Of a stretch of 64,000 nt of DNA, positions 62,114-64,000 are shown in pieces. Numbering within the stretch: the first letter of the stretch is position 1; every line of letters starts with the position of its first letter. Both the position numbers and the translations under genes were made by a program. The DNA lies in assembly GCA_003149935.1 (NCBI GenBank), contig QAMH01000006.1, positions 484,121-548,120 of the forward strand. The letters are read 5' to 3'. The DNA is from Coriobacteriia bacterium. GTDB taxonomy: Bacteria; Actinomycetota; Coriobacteriia; Coriobacteriales; QAMH01. The notes under the pieces were generated by a model, which worked only from the letters and a program-made list of their open reading frames with translations, ran no database searches and was not told the DNA's origin.

Positions 62114-64000
62114 TTACCAGGTGAGGTCCTCGGCCTCTTCCTTGCCACGGCCCGTGAGCTTGTCGAGCATCATCTTGTGCTCGATCTGAGCCGCAATCTG
62201 CTTGGTGTGGATGACCGCATCCGGATTGACCGAGATGGAGTCGATGCCGCTCTTGATGAGGAACTCGCAGAACTCCGGATAGATGCTCGGGAGCTGACCG
62301 CAGATGGACACGGTCTTGCCATCCCTGTGAGCGACCTCGATAAGATGGCGGATGGCGCGTTTGACGGCGAGGTCACGGCCGTCGGCGACGTCCTGGATAA
62401 TCTCGTTGTCGCGATCGAGGCCCAGAATCAGCATGGTGAGATCGTTGCTACCGATGGAGTAGCCGTCAACAAACTTGTTGAACTGATCGGCCATGATGAT
62501 GTTGCTGGGAATCTCGGCCATGAGCCAGATCTTGAAGTCCGGGCTGCGCACCAGGCCCTCCTCGGCCATGATGCCCGTGACGATCTCGGCTTCCTTGACG
62601 GTGCGGCAGAACGGAATCATGACCTGGAGGTTCTTGAAGCCGTACTCGTCACGAACCTTCTTGATGGCCTGGAGCTCGAGCTTGAAGGCCGGAAGGTACT
62701 TGGGATCGTAGTAACGCGACGCGCCACGCCAGCCGAGCAGTGCGCTGGGCTCCTCGGGCTCGTACTTGTCGCCACCGGCAAGACCACGGTACTCGCTGGA
62801 CTTGAAGTCGGAGAGGCGCAGCACGACCTGGCGCGGGGAAAGGGCGCTCGCGACCTTGCGCATGCCCTCGGCGAGCATGTCGACAGCCTCGTTGGCGCGG
62901 CCGGTCTCGATGAGATGCATGGGATGCTCGTGGATGAAGGTGGTCCAGATGAACTCCTCGCGCATGAGGCCCACGCCATCGCACGGGAGCTTGCCATGCT
63001 TCTCGGCAAGATCGGGATTACCGAGGTTCATGTAAATCTTGGTGCCCGTGACAGGAGCCACGTAAGCCGCGGCGGCAGGTGCGGCGTCAGCAGCAGGTGC
63101 CTCGGAGACCATGCTCTTGACGATACCGGCGTACACGGTGCCGTTGGAGGCATCGACCGTGATCTCCTGGCCGTCCTGGATCGAGGCCGTGGCCTCTTGT
63201 GAGCGGCTCGCCGTGCCGACGATGCAGGGAATGCCCATCTCGCGGCTGACGATGGCGGCGTGGCAGGTCATGCCACCGGCATCGGTGACGATGGCAAGCG
63301 CCTTTTGCATGGCGGGCACCCAGTCGGGAGCGGTCATCGTGGTGACGAGAATCTCGCCGTCCTTGAACTCGTCGATGAGGGCGGGATCGGTGATGACGTG
63401 CGCCTTGCCGGCGACCTTGCCGGGAGAGGCCGGCAGACCGGTCACGATAACGTCAAGGTTCTCGGTTGCGGCGTCATCTGCCTCATCGGCAACCTCGCCG
63501 TCGGCCTTCTTGCGCGACCAGACCGTCTCGGGGCGCGCCTGGAGCAGCCAGACCTTGCCATCGCGCTCGTCGATGCCCCACTCCATATCCATGTAGCAGC
63601 CGTAGTGCTTCTCGAGCTGCTTGGCGTAGTCTGCGAGCTCCTTGATTTGCTCGTCGGTAATGACCTGCTGCTTGCGCTCATCGGCGGGAACGTCGACTTC
63701 CTCGACGTCGCCTTCGGGCTTGCGAATCATCTTGATGTGCTTGTCCGAGATGATGCGACGCGTAATCTCACCCGTTGCCTTGTCAACGACGAAGTTGTCG
63801 GGCGTGACGGCGCCCTGCACGACCATCTCGCCCAGACCGTAGGAACCCTCGATGGTGACGACCTTGTCATTGCCGTTGGTGACATCGAGCGAGAACATGA
63901 CGCCTGCGGCCTTGGAGAAGACCATCATCTGGACGGTCGCGGAAAGCGCGATGGACAGGTGATCGAAGCCCGTCTTCTCGCGATAGTAGGTAGCGCGGTC
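62114..64000 (-). CDS. ppsA: Phosphoenolpyruvate synthase, partial (N-terminus beyond window)
   Basis: 629 codons; the frame stays open to the right edge, so the first part is missing. The portion seen has the end of the ATP-grasp domain (MMVFSKAAGVMFSLDVTNG, DMEWGIDERDGKVWLLQARP), the swivelling His domain (TDAGGMTCHAAIVSREMG with the phospho-His) and the PEP/pyruvate barrel (GVGLMREEF, SIGSNDLTMLILGLDRD). A Pro/Ala-rich linker (APAADAAPAAAAY) joins the last two. Makes PEP from pyruvate and ATP for gluconeogenesis, with fbp at 1.2 kb. Confidence 0.95.
   Translation of the reverse strand, partial: DRATYYREKTGFDHLSIALSATVQMMVFSKAAGVMFSLDVTNGNDKVVTIEGSYGLGEMVVQGAVTPDNFVVDKATGEITRRIISDKHIKMIRKPEGDVEEVDVPADERKQQVITDEQIKELADYAKQLEKHYGCYMDMEWGIDERDGKVWLLQARPETVWSRKKADGEVADEADDAATENLDVIVTGLPASPGKVAGKAHVITDPALIDEFKDGEILVTTMTAPDWVPAMQKALAIVTDAGGMTCHAAIVSREMGIPCIVGTASRSQEATASIQDGQEITVDASNGTVYAGIVKSMVSEAPAADAAPAAAAYVAPVTGTKIYMNLGNPDLAEKHGKLPCDGVGLMREEFIWTTFIHEHPMHLIETGRANEAVDMLAEGMRKVASALSPRQVVLRLSDFKSSEYRGLAGGDKYEPEEPSALLGWRGASRYYDPKYLPAFKLELQAIKKVRDEYGFKNLQVMIPFCRTVKEAEIVTGIMAEEGLVRSPDFKIWLMAEIPSNIIMADQFNKFVDGYSIGSNDLTMLILGLDRDNEIIQDVADGRDLAVKRAIRHLIEVAHRDGKTVSICGQLPSIYPEFCEFLIKSGIDSISVNPDAVIHTKQIAAQIEHKMMLDKLTGRGKEEAEDLTW

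Overview
The window reads as the chromosome of a GC-rich actinobacterium of class Coriobacteriia, probably an Eggerthellaceae/Atopobiaceae-like anaerobe. The evidence is indirect. There is an actinobacterial-type Rho with a long Lys/Ala-rich and Arg-rich extension, MEP-pathway isoprenoid genes (dxs, dxr, ispG), ThyX, a class III FBPase, a two-part biotin-dependent carboxylase, a FakA/DegV pair, and GTG/TTG starts preceded by strong GGAGG sites. No rRNA operon is present to fix the taxonomy.

Layout. 1-7.7 kb: start of a dcw cluster (mraZ-rsmH, leaving to the left), a divergent compact fbp, then rsmB-fmt-def, a CmpB-like membrane protein and nat. 7.8-8.7 kb: tRNA-Arg(CCU), a perfect 36-bp-arm palindrome and trmO. 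8.9-16 kb: one long minus-strand block ispG-rseP-dxr-cdsA-uppS-frr-pyrH-efp. 16-22.8 kb: pepP, inverted and bracketed by palindromic repeats, then the shikimate run aroC-aroK-aroB-aroQ, a DUF1385 gene and thyX. 22.9-28.3 kb: a small accessory stretch (two HTH regulators, a chimeric GNAT, a HEAT-like protein, an orphan Fic protein, an EamA exporter with an AraC regulator). 28.4-35.1 kb: rpmE with an abnormal tail, a polysaccharide deacetylase, rho-tal, rsmE and mtaB. 35.2-42.2 kb: complete ATP synthase operon. 42.3-55 kb: a minus-strand series, pycB/accB fusion-accC-asp23-nusB-xseB-dxs-tlyA-nadK-recN-tsaC, then rpiB-glyA-dCMP deaminase. 55-64 kb: coaD, rsmD, recG, degV, fakA, asp23, an MGMT-like gene and a partial ppsA.

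The genes are mainly housekeeping: precursor supply (MEP pathway, shikimate, acyl-lipid and fatty-acid kinase functions), translation and rRNA/tRNA modification, energy (ATP synthase) and anaplerosis (carboxyltransferase plus biotin carboxylase, PEP synthase, FBPase). Many neighbours overlap by ATGA or TGATG, which points to translational coupling.

The most unusual content lies between genes. Two unrelated families of dispersed stem-loop elements occur, three copies of one and two of the other. In each family a conserved core sits on long stems that pair almost perfectly but differ in sequence from copy to copy. In family 1 the inner stem is 21 bp in all three copies, and the core hairpin shows one compensatory base-pair change. 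Most copies begin within a few bases of a stop codon. Together with a 36-bp-arm palindrome, a REP-like hairpin, a 41-bp-period repeat array and the repeats around pepP, these are the best candidates for an undescribed system (structured RNA or a non-autonomous hairpin element). Other oddities are mtaB with no conventional start codon, an OadA-type carboxyltransferase fused to an AccB-type carrier, a P-loop fragment fused to an acetyltransferase, and L31 with a roughly 90-residue charged tail.
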